A stretch of 64,000 bases of DNA. It comes from Christensenella intestinihominis. Lineage in GTDB: Bacteria > Bacillota > Clostridia > Christensenellales > Christensenellaceae. Made by a program: the position numbers and the translations under genes. A model generated the notes under the pieces. It was not told the DNA's origin, did not search any database, and worked only from the letters and a program-made list of their open reading frames with translations. This document shows, one piece after another, positions 16,601-23,975 of this stretch (within the stretch, counting starts at the first letter, position 1; the number at the start of each line of letters is the position of its first letter). The stretch covers positions 395,146 to 459,145 of the forward strand of contig NZ_MAIQ01000001.1 of assembly GCF_001678845.1 (NCBI RefSeq), given 5' to 3'.

Positions 16601-19600
16601 CGTCTGCGTTTCAAGCGGAATGTCGTCCCCGTCCGCGCCCAAAAGGCGGGTTTCGCTGGATGCGTGAAAGCTCAGCGGCGTGTTTGCGACCGGCGCGCCT
16701 GTTGCGCTGTCTTTTACTGTGCCCGAAACCGTGCACGGCACCGCCAGGAACGCTTCACGCGTCGCCGCGTCCTGCTGCTTTTGCCACAGGAATATTGTGC
16801 TGTCCGGGTTGTCCGCCCCGAAATAGTCTTTGGGGTCGCTGCCGCCGTAATCCGCGTACCCGGACGTTATGATCCCGTCGTGGAGGGGTGCCGTCAGAAC
16901 GCCGACGTCCGCGCTGGAATCGAGGTCGCCTGCCATCGTGATGGTTTGGCCCTCCGGCAGGTACACGTTCCCGTAATTACTGCTGTTTACATTGCCTTGT
17001 ATGACGGGCGCCCCCGAAACCTTGAGCGCCGCGCCCGTGCCGGCGTAGACGCCCGCTCCCCGGGCGTCTATGGTCCCGACGTTGTTTTCCGTAACCTGGC
17101 CGCCCGTAAGGAGCAACGTGCCGCCGTTTGCGTAAATTCCGCCGCCGTCCCCGTATGCCCCGTTGCCGGAAACCGTGCCACCCGCGAGCGTAAGGGAACC
17201 GCTTTGGACGTAAACGCCGCCGCCATTTATCGCGCCGACGATGCCGTCCGCCTGGTTATCCGCAATTTCCCCGCCATACACCGCGAGAGCGCCGCCGTCC
17301 ACGTAGGCCCCGCCCCCTTGTCCGGGAATATTAAGGGTGGTATCGCCCGCCCTGTTGCCCGCGATGCTGCCGCCGTAGAGGTTGAAATTTCCCTTCACAT
17401 ACGCACCGCCGCCATGCTGCGCCCACGCGCCCGCAAGGCTACCGCCGTACTGGTTAAAGGTACTGCTTTCATCCACATAAACCGCGCCGCCGTTGTTCCC
17501 GGCATCCGCGCTGAGCACCCGGCCGTCGCCCTTCACCCTGCCCACGCTTCCGCAGTCGCACAGGTTTACCTGTGCGCCGTTTTGCGTACGGATCACCGGG
17601 ACGACCGCTGTATGGGACGAATTTTGATAGCCGAGCGTGTACCCGTTGAGGCACAAATTGAGCACCGTGCCGCCGCCCGAAACGACGAGCGTGTCCGTCA
17701 CCGTTTTGTCGCCTGTGAGGTATACGTTATGTACCTTGCCGTCGCTGACAGCAGGCCCGATCCCGGCGTCGTCCCACGGCACAAACGTGACGTCCTCCGT
17801 GTGCGCCGCGCCCGCGTGCGTGCATTTCGTCTCCCCGCAAACCTTGTGGACGTGGGCGGGCAGGCCCTGCCCCAGATAGACCTCGCCCGCAGTAAAGTTA
17901 AGCGCCTGTTCGCCCGCGTTGCTAAAAAAGCATTTCACCTCTGCGGCCGTGTTGCCCGCCGCGCCAAACCCGGAGGTAATTGTGCGTGCGTCATTCGTTT
18001 TCTGGAAGAGCCCTATTTTCGTCTTGGCCGGGTCAAGCTTTGCCCGTATGCCGACCGCCATATCGCCGTCCAGGTACACATCGTCGTCCAGCGTTTTCGC
18101 GTTTTTGATCTCCAGCTTATTGCCGCTGATGCTCGCCGCCGGGCCGCACAGGTTGAATTCGCCCCCGTCTATAAACACGGCGCCGCCCCGTTCATAGCGG
18201 CTATTGCCGCTCGTGCCGATGCAGGTGTTGCCGGTGATCGTCCCCGCGTACAGGTTGAACACACCGCTTGTAGGACGGTACTGACTGCCGCTCCTGACCT
18301 CTACGCCGCCGCCGAACTTGCCCGTGTTGCCGGAAATCGTGCCGCCCTTCATGTTGAACGTCCCGCCGTTATCCACCTGTACGCCGCCGCCGCAGGCGAG
18401 CTCGTAATCCTTGTCGCCGGAGTTGCCGGAAATCGTGCCGCCGTGCATCGTGAATAGGCCGCCGCTGTCCACATGCACCCCCGTCCCTGTGTTATTCGTG
18501 ACAGAGCCGCCGTAAAGATCGAAGGTTCCGTTCTCCACATATACGCCGCCGCCATATTGGTCGCCGTAGTTTTCCGAGACGGCGCCGCCGTACATTTTGA
18601 AGGAGCCGTTTTCCACATATACGCCCCCGCCGGACCTGTCGGCACGGCCGCCGCTGATCGTGCCGCCGTAAAGCTCGAGGTTGCCGCCGTTCACATAGAT
18701 GTTGCCGCCGTAAAAATTGAAGTCGCTTCCGCGCCCGCCGGTGATCTCCCCGCCGCCCTGGCAGTCGCAGATGCGCAACGTGCCGTGCTCGAGGAGGATG
18801 ACCGAATCGTATGTGTCGTGCTGGTGCGCGACAGTGAGCTTATGGCCGTTAAGGCACAGCGTCGTTTCTTTTCCGCCGGTAATATCGAAATTCGAGGGCA
18901 GCACGTAGTCGGCGGAGAGGTAGTAATTGTGGCCGCCCACGGGTTTGTTTGTGTGGTTGAGGTCTTCCCAGCCGGTCACGTTCTGGTGCACGCCGCCATG
19001 CGGACACGGGTTTTCCCCGCAACTTGGGTGCGCCGGGTGCGGCTCGCCCGGTATCCGCGCAAGGTAAGCGTCGCCGTCCTTCATGCTGATCTGGAAAGCC
19101 GGGTTGTCCGAAAAGAAGAATACGGAGGGGTCTTCGATGTTGTGGCCGCCGTATCCGGTGGTGATCCTGACGTCCTGTTTGTCCACGGCCCCGCTGTCGC
19201 TGTACGAGACGCCCACGCGCGTGCCCGGGTAGAGCTTATCCGGTATTTTGATGACGGCGCCCGGAGAGAGTTCCACGTTTGATTTATAGCTGGAGATGTC
19301 GTTCGTGTAATTGCCGTCGATCACGCCGCCGTACAGGTTGATCCTGCCGTCGGTGACTTCAACGGCGCACCGCCCATAATTGCCCGTGATGGCGCCGCCG
19401 TACATGTTGAACGTACCGATGAGCCTGATCGGCGGCGTACTGTCGCTGCGTTCGAGCGTGCCGCCGTACATGTTGAGCGTGCCGGTGTCGTATACGGTGA
19501 AATCGTTGTCGTTGAAATTCACCAGCGAGCCGGTCCCCTTGCAGTCGCAGAGGGTGAGCGTGCCGCCGTCTTCTATGGCGAAGCCCTCCGTGTACCGCGT

Positions 19601-20254
19601 GGCGGTCTGCGGGCTTTCGATCAGGGTATTCCCGTCAAGGCAAAGGGTGACCGTTACGCCCCTCGGGATGACGCTCCGCTTGTTGCCCAGGTTGGTATCC
19701 TTGGGCACGTATACGTTGGCGTCGTGCGGAAAGACGAATGCGCCCGTGCTTTTGTCCCTGTAATTCTCGATGGATTCAAACTCTATGGTGTCTCCATGCT
19801 GCGCGCCCGTATGCAAGCACGCCTCGCCTGAAGCCGCGCCGCACAGCTTGTGGCGGTGCGGCGCCGTGTCGCCGGGGTCTGTGTCGTCCGGGTCAATGTA
19901 CATGGGGGAAATACCGCCGTTTGCCCCATTCGGTTCCGGGGACGCCGAAACGTCCGGGGAAGGACTTTCGTTTTCAGCTGCTGACGGGGTTGCATCGGGG
20001 GACGGAGAAGGGCTGGCGTTCCCATCTGTCGACGGGGTCGCACCGGGTTCTTCCGATGGGCTCGTACTTGGCGCTGCCGACGGGCTCGCGCCGGGCGTCG
20101 CCGCTCCGCTTTCTTCCGTTCCCTCCGGCGTCTTTGCGCCGGCCTGTTCCGTTTCCGTGGGCGTTGTTTCCGCCTGCGCGAAGGCCGCGGGCGCAAGCGT
20201 CAAAAGCATTGTTATGACGACTAAAAATGCCACCAACCGTTTTGTGCGTTTCAT
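10646..20254 (-). CDS. Giant cell-surface protein with beta-helix section and about 16 CarboxypepD-like repeats
   Basis: A 3202-residue exported protein, probably an adhesin or surface fibre. Order: signal peptide (1-27); Pro/Ser/Thr-rich stalk (about 30-120); a right-handed beta-helix-like section (about 150-1150) full of NLYGG/GGGVYV repeats, broken by three HxC-G...C-H-G-H modules (near 131, 405 and 802); about 16 repeats of about 90 residues (about 1175-2670) of pattern TVSGTVTD...GATVTL...GTY.V...KPGYTV; an EF-hand-like loop DANEDGEVTEAEL; a Gly-rich second beta-helix-like block; an Ig-like domain (ITAQPQDQ..., near 2970); and a C-terminal KTGD, hydrophobic helix and KKRRPTK tail. GGGAGG precedes the ATG. 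It is divergent from a LytTR system that may control it. Function is not known. Confidence 0.9.
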   Translation of the reverse strand: MKRTKRLVAFLVVITMLLTLAPAAFAQAETTPTETEQAGAKTPEGTEESGAATPGASPSAAPSTSPSEEPGATPSTDGNASPSPSPDATPSAAENESPSPDVSASPEPNGANGGISPMYIDPDDTDPGDTAPHRHKLCGAASGEACLHTGAQHGDTIEFESIENYRDKSTGAFVFPHDANVYVPKDTNLGNKRSVIPRGVTVTLCLDGNTLIESPQTATRYTEGFAIEDGGTLTLCDCKGTGSLVNFNDNDFTVYDTGTLNMYGGTLERSDSTPPIRLIGTFNMYGGAITGNYGRCAVEVTDGRINLYGGVIDGNYTNDISSYKSNVELSPGAVIKIPDKLYPGTRVGVSYSDSGAVDKQDVRITTGYGGHNIEDPSVFFFSDNPAFQISMKDGDAYLARIPGEPHPAHPSCGENPCPHGGVHQNVTGWEDLNHTNKPVGGHNYYLSADYVLPSNFDITGGKETTLCLNGHKLTVAHQHDTYDSVILLEHGTLRICDCQGGGEITGGRGSDFNFYGGNIYVNGGNLELYGGTISGGRADRSGGGVYVENGSFKMYGGAVSENYGDQYGGGVYVENGTFDLYGGSVTNNTGTGVHVDSGGLFTMHGGTISGNSGDKDYELACGGGVQVDNGGTFNMKGGTISGNTGKFGGGVEVRSGSQYRPTSGVFNLYAGTITGNTCIGTSGNSRYERGGAVFIDGGEFNLCGPAASISGNKLEIKNAKTLDDDVYLDGDMAVGIRAKLDPAKTKIGLFQKTNDARTITSGFGAAGNTAAEVKCFFSNAGEQALNFTAGEVYLGQGLPAHVHKVCGETKCTHAGAAHTEDVTFVPWDDAGIGPAVSDGKVHNVYLTGDKTVTDTLVVSGGGTVLNLCLNGYTLGYQNSSHTAVVPVIRTQNGAQVNLCDCGSVGRVKGDGRVLSADAGNNGGAVYVDESSTFNQYGGSLAGAWAQHGGGAYVKGNFNLYGGSIAGNRAGDTTLNIPGQGGGAYVDGGALAVYGGEIADNQADGIVGAINGGGVYVQSGSLTLAGGTVSGNGAYGDGGGIYANGGTLLLTGGQVTENNVGTIDARGAGVYAGTGAALKVSGAPVIQGNVNSSNYGNVYLPEGQTITMAGDLDSSADVGVLTAPLHDGIITSGYADYGGSDPKDYFGADNPDSTIFLWQKQQDAATREAFLAVPCTVSGTVKDSATGAPVANTPLSFHASSETRLLGADGDDIPLETQTDAFGRYSIVLYQGIEYGFYLNAERYYFDLTPTDLAVPKGSGSLELDIAAKTSPCKGSMDGTLKDQNGNFLAGATVTLHSMDTVQGEMTYSTQTDADGKFHLFVLYGKYDVSVTKPGYTVTIDDPRYQTTNITGGHGDSHIQVTVTRNKATVSGTVTDKAGYDMKGAMVTFYGTPPSYGYYTSFGGSVDSNGAYTATVPEGTYTVKIEKKPGCTIHVTDGGKLSVTSGAVTHDIKVETSLDVGSAHGTVTGTGADLLEGALITFKGKCDYDDQERSCAAVIKNGAYDDVSLMAGEYAVTIEKPGYTIEVTEGSPVAIGSSDVENNLVVNVQADGGVVSGSVTDGNGHDMDGATVTLKGRTVSGEEKTFTAAVADGRYRIDAPAGDYTASVAKGGYTVFVDSGDAVTVGTDDVTNHIAVEASLNIGTVSGTVKDGGGNGLPGVTVTLSGNSTADGKMRTFSAVADENGNYSVRALEGTYEAAVEKPGYTVSVTGSGSVTVTSGPKTNNITVSAALNKGTVRGLLKDNGARITDDVTMTLTGTSVADGRQHTFNAAFTPVFGEDGIKKSHEYNYTVEDVPEGTYHITVAEIGLDIVVMVPYDGTISVTDSDVTVDIEANSSYAKGTVSGTVTDTNGVSLEGETVTLTGMSFGFYRTFRGTIGANGEYSVMVPRDQEKKNGYTIMVEKPGYTITVNSGSPVSVIDGDGAKDVTADISVTAVRNKGTVSGSVTGAGAKLMNGAEVTLTGTSVADGQEKTFTCTVADGGYKVEDVPEGNYEVTLNKSGFTSAVEDGGTVVVTNGNVTNDIEISASIDIWTVSGSVTDTDASQVSMEGATVTLSGTSAADGKQRTFSGTVGAGGSYSIKVLEGNYTAAVTKPGYAVGISSGGGSFDVSADETRNIEVQAAQNKGTVSGSVTGMGAALAEGAAVTLKGTSVADGQEKTFTGTVTDGGYQVGDVLEGTYGVTLEKSGLTVMVTGGGMVSVADGDITNDIEISVSLNTGTVSGTVKDGGGTPLSGGTVALSGNSTVDGKVRTFSAVTDADGNYSVKALEGSYTVTAEKPGYTVTVNSGGTVAVAAGTKTNNITVSAVRNEGTISGSVTDTNTPPVSMEGATVTLKGMSVAEGEKTFTGTVALGNYTISGPVPEGTYTVTVAKPGYRCDATQGGTVAMENGDITNNIEVSASLSSGLVYGTVKDDNGTAMIGATVTLSGTSVIQGEKTFTGTVRRDGTYGIEALDGTYTVSLVWPGHTVDAVSAGGTVTVNADSVQNDITAAVTRIEGTVSGMVTEQSGISMDGATVTLTGALTGEKFTAGVLGGSYSVTLPTGLYRISVQKAGYDVTLTGNDVVLVARDAPREKNISVEATLITYEVAGKVTETNGLSMAGATLAFTNQFDAFAVTTAVLAQDGSYTVRLAPGEYAVSVIKPGYSVQVNGTNRVTVGQAGIDGCDFSVTAAILERVPGGKLDANEDGEVTEAELAAALGAYAELSGNKGAQVVTLTGNAALSGSLIVNVSGLTLELGEYTLSGPPKEPAVAFEGKIANVTASGAGRIMGGEGAPAMQCESNALAMVGGGTYMGGSGAPGVRVSGNLFVQDNAAIYGSAGQAGVEGPGGSVSVRSAKVFGGDGAPGGTGISSMQKVTLYSRALVLGGAGTDDPNAAGGDGGSALSGVQSVVMAGGTAGGGRGGDGWNTGGNGGNALDVSVAALEANGRGLLIGGDGGDSYTAPGKGGKGNPNGFARYDVRVFDGSDGKVPDAPVITAQPQDQEALVGDTASFGVQAKSGLSISYQWQENRGDGFTDIPGATGESYTTPVLALADSGTRYRCVISNAKGSAVSEEALLTVKQNAYHVLEGGGSEWDPAGGMGLTVRVDAPFEKFTGVSVDGSALAQDYYTAQSGSTVVTLKPEYLRTLAAGKHTLRIEFTDGYAQTDFTVLPAQEGTVPSAGDSAGTGTAKTGDTAAPLWIWILVAVAAGVGLMAVFLCKKRRPTK

Positions 20255-20340
20255 AAAGTTTTCCTCCCGGACGTTACGTTATTTTCTCGTTATCATCAGT
20301 TCATCGTCAAAATGACAGAAAATTTGAATTTTTCACCATC

Positions 20341-20346
20341 ATTATA
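20341..20346 (-). promoter_or_regulatory. -10 element of the giant surface protein promoter
   Basis: TATAAT (20346-20341) has no recognisable -35 at 16-18 bases, which suggests dependence on an activator. Confidence 0.45.
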
Positions 20347-20374
20347 TATGAGTCAGGCTTGGTATTGATTAAAA

Positions 20375-20406
20375 TGGCATAAAAACGCCTTTTTTGGCAT
20401 AAAAAC
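20375..20406. promoter_or_regulatory. Direct repeat, candidate LytTR operator
   Basis: Two perfect copies of TGGCATAAAAAC start at 20375 and 20395, a 20-base period close to the two-turn spacing of LytTR binding sites. They lie between the two divergent -10 elements, about 25-29 bases from each. Confidence 0.5.
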
Positions 20407-20427
20407 TTCCCGTAGTTCGATTTTTCA

Positions 20428-20436
20428 TGTCATAAT
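20428..20436 (+). promoter_or_regulatory. Extended -10 of the LytTR-kinase operon
   Basis: TG-T-CATAAT with no matching -35. The direct repeat ends 22 bases upstream, where an activator could substitute for the -35. Confidence 0.45.
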
Positions 20437-20474
20437 AGGAAGGGTATATTTTAAATAAGAGGGAAACGGTATTC

Positions 20475-21197
20475 ATGAATATTGCCATTACGGATAACTG
20501 TGCCGCCGACCGCGCGGCGCTTAAAAACAAAATTGAAGAAGCTGGAAAAAATGGTTCTTTTTCTATCGAAATCACGGAATTTGAAAGCGGCGAGGCTTTC
20601 CTCGCCGCCGCGGCAGGGTATGCCTTCGACCTTGTTTTTCTCGATATTTATATGGGCGGCATGGACGGGATCGAGACGGCGGAAAGGCTGCGGGGCATAT
20701 GTCCCGACTGCCTGGTCGTATTTGTCACGGTGAGCAGCGACCATGCCCTGGAAGGGTTTCGCGTACGCGCGTTCCATTATCTCGTCAAACCCTTTTCATC
20801 CGCGGAGATCACGGAAATCCTGACGGAAGCGGCAGGGCGCCTGGGCGGAGAGGCGGAAATTATGGCGCGTGACGGCAATACCCCCGTGCGCCTTCCCTTG
20901 TCCGCAATTTGCTACGCGATATGCGACGGCCACTATCTGCTGCTCTATACGGCCAAGGGCGTTATCCGGTGGCGGCAGACGTTTTCCACCCTTTGCGAAA
21001 TGCTTGCCCCATATCCCCGTTTTTTTGTCTGTAACCGCGGTACGCTCGTCAACTTGGAACATGTGGTAAAATTGACGGAGGACAACTATTGCTTTCTGAT
21101 GGATGATAATACAAAGCTTCCTGTCCGGCAAAATTCCCGCGCGGAGGCGCGCGGACAGTATTTTGACTTTCTGTTTCGCTCCGCACGGAGGCAATAA
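20475..21197 (+). CDS. LytTR-family response regulator (AgrA-like)
   Basis: DNA-binding response regulator of 240 residues. Receiver domain about 1-120 (MNIAITDN, phospho-acceptor Asp in LVFLDIYMGGMDG, VTVSSDHALEGF, HYLVKPF), then a LytTR DNA-binding domain about 130-236 (ICYAICDGHYLLLYT, RFFVCNRGTLVNLEHV). It is followed after 2 bases by its kinase. The position divergent from the giant surface protein gene, with a direct repeat between, suggests it controls that gene and itself. Confidence 0.93.
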   Translation: MNIAITDNCAADRAALKNKIEEAGKNGSFSIEITEFESGEAFLAAAAGYAFDLVFLDIYMGGMDGIETAERLRGICPDCLVVFVTVSSDHALEGFRVRAFHYLVKPFSSAEITEILTEAAGRLGGEAEIMARDGNTPVRLPLSAICYAICDGHYLLLYTAKGVIRWRQTFSTLCEMLAPYPRFFVCNRGTLVNLEHVVKLTEDNYCFLMDDNTKLPVRQNSRAEARGQYFDFLFRSARRQ

Positions 21198-21199
21198 AA

Positions 21200-22525
21200 A
21201 TGGATGTGTTTACCTATTCTTTGATTGCAAATTTGCCATTGTGGCTCCTGTCCCTGTTCCTGGTACTTGCGCCGGTGAAAAATCGTTTGCGGTTTACGCG
21301 CGCCTGCACATATGCGGTTACAGTCGGTATTGTTACACTGGCCTGCGTCCTGTCGGCATTATGGGATCAATTTTTGGAACTGGACGGGAATCTTGTGATG
21401 CTTCCGATCCTCATTTCTTTTTTCATCGTTTATTGCTGGGTCGTGCGCGACACCGTTCCGAAAAAGGCGTTCATCCTGCTTTCGGGGGCGGTTTCCGCAG
21501 CGTTTTCGGTACTTTTATACGACGTGTTTTCCCAAGCGTTTTTTGACGATATGGGATTCCTCCCGGATTATTTATGGACTCTGGCGGCCGATATCCTTAC
21601 CTTTCTCGTTCTTTTACCCCTTTTCTCCGGCAGGATGCGTTGGATGGTGGAGAAAAACGAAAGCGCCCGTGCGTGGCGTACGATGTGGGTCATTCCGCTG
21701 ATCTTCCTCGTGTTAACCACGACTTTTTATATGACAGTTGGAGTCGATATCCGCGATCCTTTCCTGCTTGCAACCTATGCCACCGCCGTTATTTTACTGA
21801 TCGTCCTGCTGATCGTCACTTATAACAATATTTTTCGTACCATACAGGAAACCTCCGAAAACGCCCGGCTCAAGCAAAACATGCAGCTTTTGGGCGTGCA
21901 GGCGGAGCAATATGCCTCCCTTCGGCGGCACATGGAGGAAACGGCGCAGGCCCGGCACGATTTTCGCCACCAACTTCTCGTGATCCGTTCGCTCGCGGAC
22001 CGGAAAGACTGGGAAGAGCTGCGTCGGTATCTCAACCAATATGTGGAAAGCCTGTCTCAGGGCCGTCCGCCGCTCGCCCTCAACTACGCTGTGGATGCGG
22101 TGGCGGCGCACTATATGGAACGGGCGGGAAAATCCGATGTTAAATTAGATTATTCACTGCGGCTTCCGGAGGAACTGGGCATGCCGGAGAGCGAATTTTG
22201 CATGGTGCTCGCCAATTTGCTGGAAAACGCGCTGGAGGCCTGTCTCCGCCAAAAGGAAGGTCCACGTTTTATTACGGTCCAGGCGGAAGAGATGAACGAA
22301 TATATTGTGCTCATCGTGGAAAACAGCTTTGACGAAAACGTGCTCAGGCGGCAGCAGGACGGGACGCTGCTTTCCTCCAAGCGCGACGACAAGGGCCTTG
22401 GACTCGCTTCCGTCGGCGCGATTGCGGAAAAATACCACGGCACGCTGCAAATAACGCAAAAAGACGGCATTTTCCGTGCCCAGGCGGCGCTGCATCCGTT
22501 CGATAAGCAAAATAGGGTAAATTAA
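21200..22525 (+). CDS. GHKL-type sensor histidine kinase (AgrC/VirS-like)
   Basis: Membrane sensor kinase of 441 residues that would phosphorylate the preceding regulator. About six transmembrane helices (1-205) and a coiled-coil linker precede the DHp segment with the phospho-acceptor His in ARHDFRHQLLVIRSLAD, the N box NLLENALEAC and the G box DDKGLGLASVG of the ATPase domain. No agrD-like peptide or agrB-like processing gene is adjacent, so the signal is unknown. The gene ends just before a strong terminator shared with convergent tRNA genes. Confidence 0.92.
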   Translation: MDVFTYSLIANLPLWLLSLFLVLAPVKNRLRFTRACTYAVTVGIVTLACVLSALWDQFLELDGNLVMLPILISFFIVYCWVVRDTVPKKAFILLSGAVSAAFSVLLYDVFSQAFFDDMGFLPDYLWTLAADILTFLVLLPLFSGRMRWMVEKNESARAWRTMWVIPLIFLVLTTTFYMTVGVDIRDPFLLATYATAVILLIVLLIVTYNNIFRTIQETSENARLKQNMQLLGVQAEQYASLRRHMEETAQARHDFRHQLLVIRSLADRKDWEELRRYLNQYVESLSQGRPPLALNYAVDAVAAHYMERAGKSDVKLDYSLRLPEELGMPESEFCMVLANLLENALEACLRQKEGPRFITVQAEEMNEYIVLIVENSFDENVLRRQQDGTLLSSKRDDKGLGLASVGAIAEKYHGTLQITQKDGIFRAQAALHPFDKQNRVN

Positions 22526-22552
22526 AGGGTAAACGATGAAAAACAGGCAAAG

Positions 22553-22588
22553 AAAAAACCTGATAAACCGCATGGTTATCAGGTTTTT
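22553..22588. terminator. Bidirectional terminator between the kinase gene and the tRNA genes
   Basis: A perfect stem AAAAACCTGATAA/TTATCAGGTTTTT with a 9-base loop; A and T tracts serve both directions. Confidence 0.9.
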
Positions 22589-22592
22589 CCCT

Positions 22593-22669
<77 letters not shown>

Positions 22670-22671
22670 GT

Positions 22672-22747
22672 TGGAGCCAACGAGCGGATTCGAACCGCTG
22701 ACCTGCGCATTACGAATGCGCTGCTCTACCAGCTGAGCCACGTTGGC
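22672..22747 (-). tRNA. tRNA-Thr (anticodon CGT)
   Basis: Acceptor GCCAACG/CGTTGGC, anticodon stem GCGCA/TGCGC with loop TTCGTAA (anticodon CGT, codon ACG), T arm AGCGG-TTCGAAT-CCGCT, discriminator T and an encoded CCA. Confidence 0.96.
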
Positions 22748-22771
22748 ATATGAATTGTGCCGACTTATAAT

Positions 22772-22799
22772 ATTTTATCAGATTTGGAATAAAAATCAA
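22772..22799 (-). promoter_or_regulatory. Promoter of the tRNA-Thr/tRNA-Pro pair
   Basis: TTGATT (22799-22794), a 16-base spacer and TAAAAT (22777-22772), about 25 bases before the tRNA 5' end. Confidence 0.55.
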
Positions 22800-22856
22800 C
22801 TACTTTTTTAAAAATTGCAGACACAACTTACAATCCTTCGCTATGAAAACATAGTA

Positions 22857-23975
22857 TCACTGCTTTTTTCTGAAATATTGGTAGTAGGTGCACTTAATAT
22901 TTCCATTATACAGCTTCCTGCGTTTATCCGCCTTGGCGCCATATTTCGACTCGAACTGTTCATCCGCCGTAATGATAAACGCAAGCGTATCGTTAAGGGG
23001 ACGCAGTGCATCTCCCATTGCTTTATAGAGCCTTGCCACTTCCTTTTCTTCCCCCATACGCACCGCATACGGAGGATTTGTGATAACCGATGCAGGACGG
23101 CCCGGCTGCTCGAAATCCCGGACGTCCTTGCGGGAAAAACGAATATGCTGGGCGACATCCATATTATGCGCATGTTCCCTTGCGAGCTCCAATGTTTTCC
23201 TGTCAATATCGCTCGCAAAAATTTCCATTTCCGGCTGCCTTAAAAGGCTTTGCGCATATTCCTTCATTTCTGAAAATTCTTTGCGGAACTCATTGCCATA
23301 TCCCTGCGCGTCAAACCGGCGCTTAAGTCCGGGCGCCATATTCGCCGCCATCATTGCCGCTTCAATAGCAATTGTTCCGCTTCCGCACAACGGATCATAA
23401 AAATCACGCGTACGCCACCGGGAAATCATAATAAGCGCCGCGGCAAGCGTTTCCTTTAAAGGCGCCTGCGCATTTTTCAGCCGGTAACCCCTGCGGTTAA
23501 GTCCCATTCCGCTGGTGTTGAGCGCAACCGTCGCCCGGTCCTTCAGCAAATTAATATAAATATTAAACATGCTTCCGTTTTCTTCAAAGCGTTCCTTGTG
23601 ATATACCCTTTGCATAGCGGTCACTACGGCCTTTTTTGTAATTGCCTGAACATCCGATACGCTTCCGAGCGCGGAGCGCACTGCGTTCCCGTCCACCGGG
23701 AAACGTGCGTCGGAAGGCATGATATCGCCAAACGGAACCGCCGCTACCCCTTCAAACAATTCGTCGAACGTAGTTGCATAAAATTCCTTAAGCACAAGGT
23801 AAACACGATCCGCCGTGCGCAGGAAAATGTTTGCTTTTGCAATTCCCTTTTCATCCGCATCAAAATAAACACGCGCATCCTGTGCGTTCACATTTTCAAA
23901 GCCAAACTCTTTAAGCTCCCCTGCAAGAATCCCTTCAATTCCAAATGCACAAGAAGCATAGCACCGATAATTCAA
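22857..23975 (-). CDS. THUMP-domain class I RNA methyltransferase (RlmL/YpsC-like)
   Basis: Probable N2-guanosine methyltransferase acting on 23S rRNA. The 372-residue protein has an N-terminal ferredoxin-like and THUMP region (about 1-160), then a Rossmann methyltransferase domain with DPLCGSGTIAIEAA and the catalytic NPPY motif in VITNPPYAVRMG. The start is TTG at 23975, supported by GGAGG nine bases upstream, and overlaps the stop of the HD gene (TTGA). Last gene of the operon. Confidence 0.9.
   Translation of the reverse strand: MNYRCYASCAFGIEGILAGELKEFGFENVNAQDARVYFDADEKGIAKANIFLRTADRVYLVLKEFYATTFDELFEGVAAVPFGDIMPSDARFPVDGNAVRSALGSVSDVQAITKKAVVTAMQRVYHKERFEENGSMFNIYINLLKDRATVALNTSGMGLNRRGYRLKNAQAPLKETLAAALIMISRWRTRDFYDPLCGSGTIAIEAAMMAANMAPGLKRRFDAQGYGNEFRKEFSEMKEYAQSLLRQPEMEIFASDIDRKTLELAREHAHNMDVAQHIRFSRKDVRDFEQPGRPASVITNPPYAVRMGEEKEVARLYKAMGDALRPLNDTLAFIITADEQFESKYGAKADKRRKLYNGNIKCTYYQYFRKKQ

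Noticed and set aside
12240-16740. CRISPR-like regular repeats
   Set aside because: The repeats are about 270 bases, imperfect and in frame with a protein; they are coding domain repeats.
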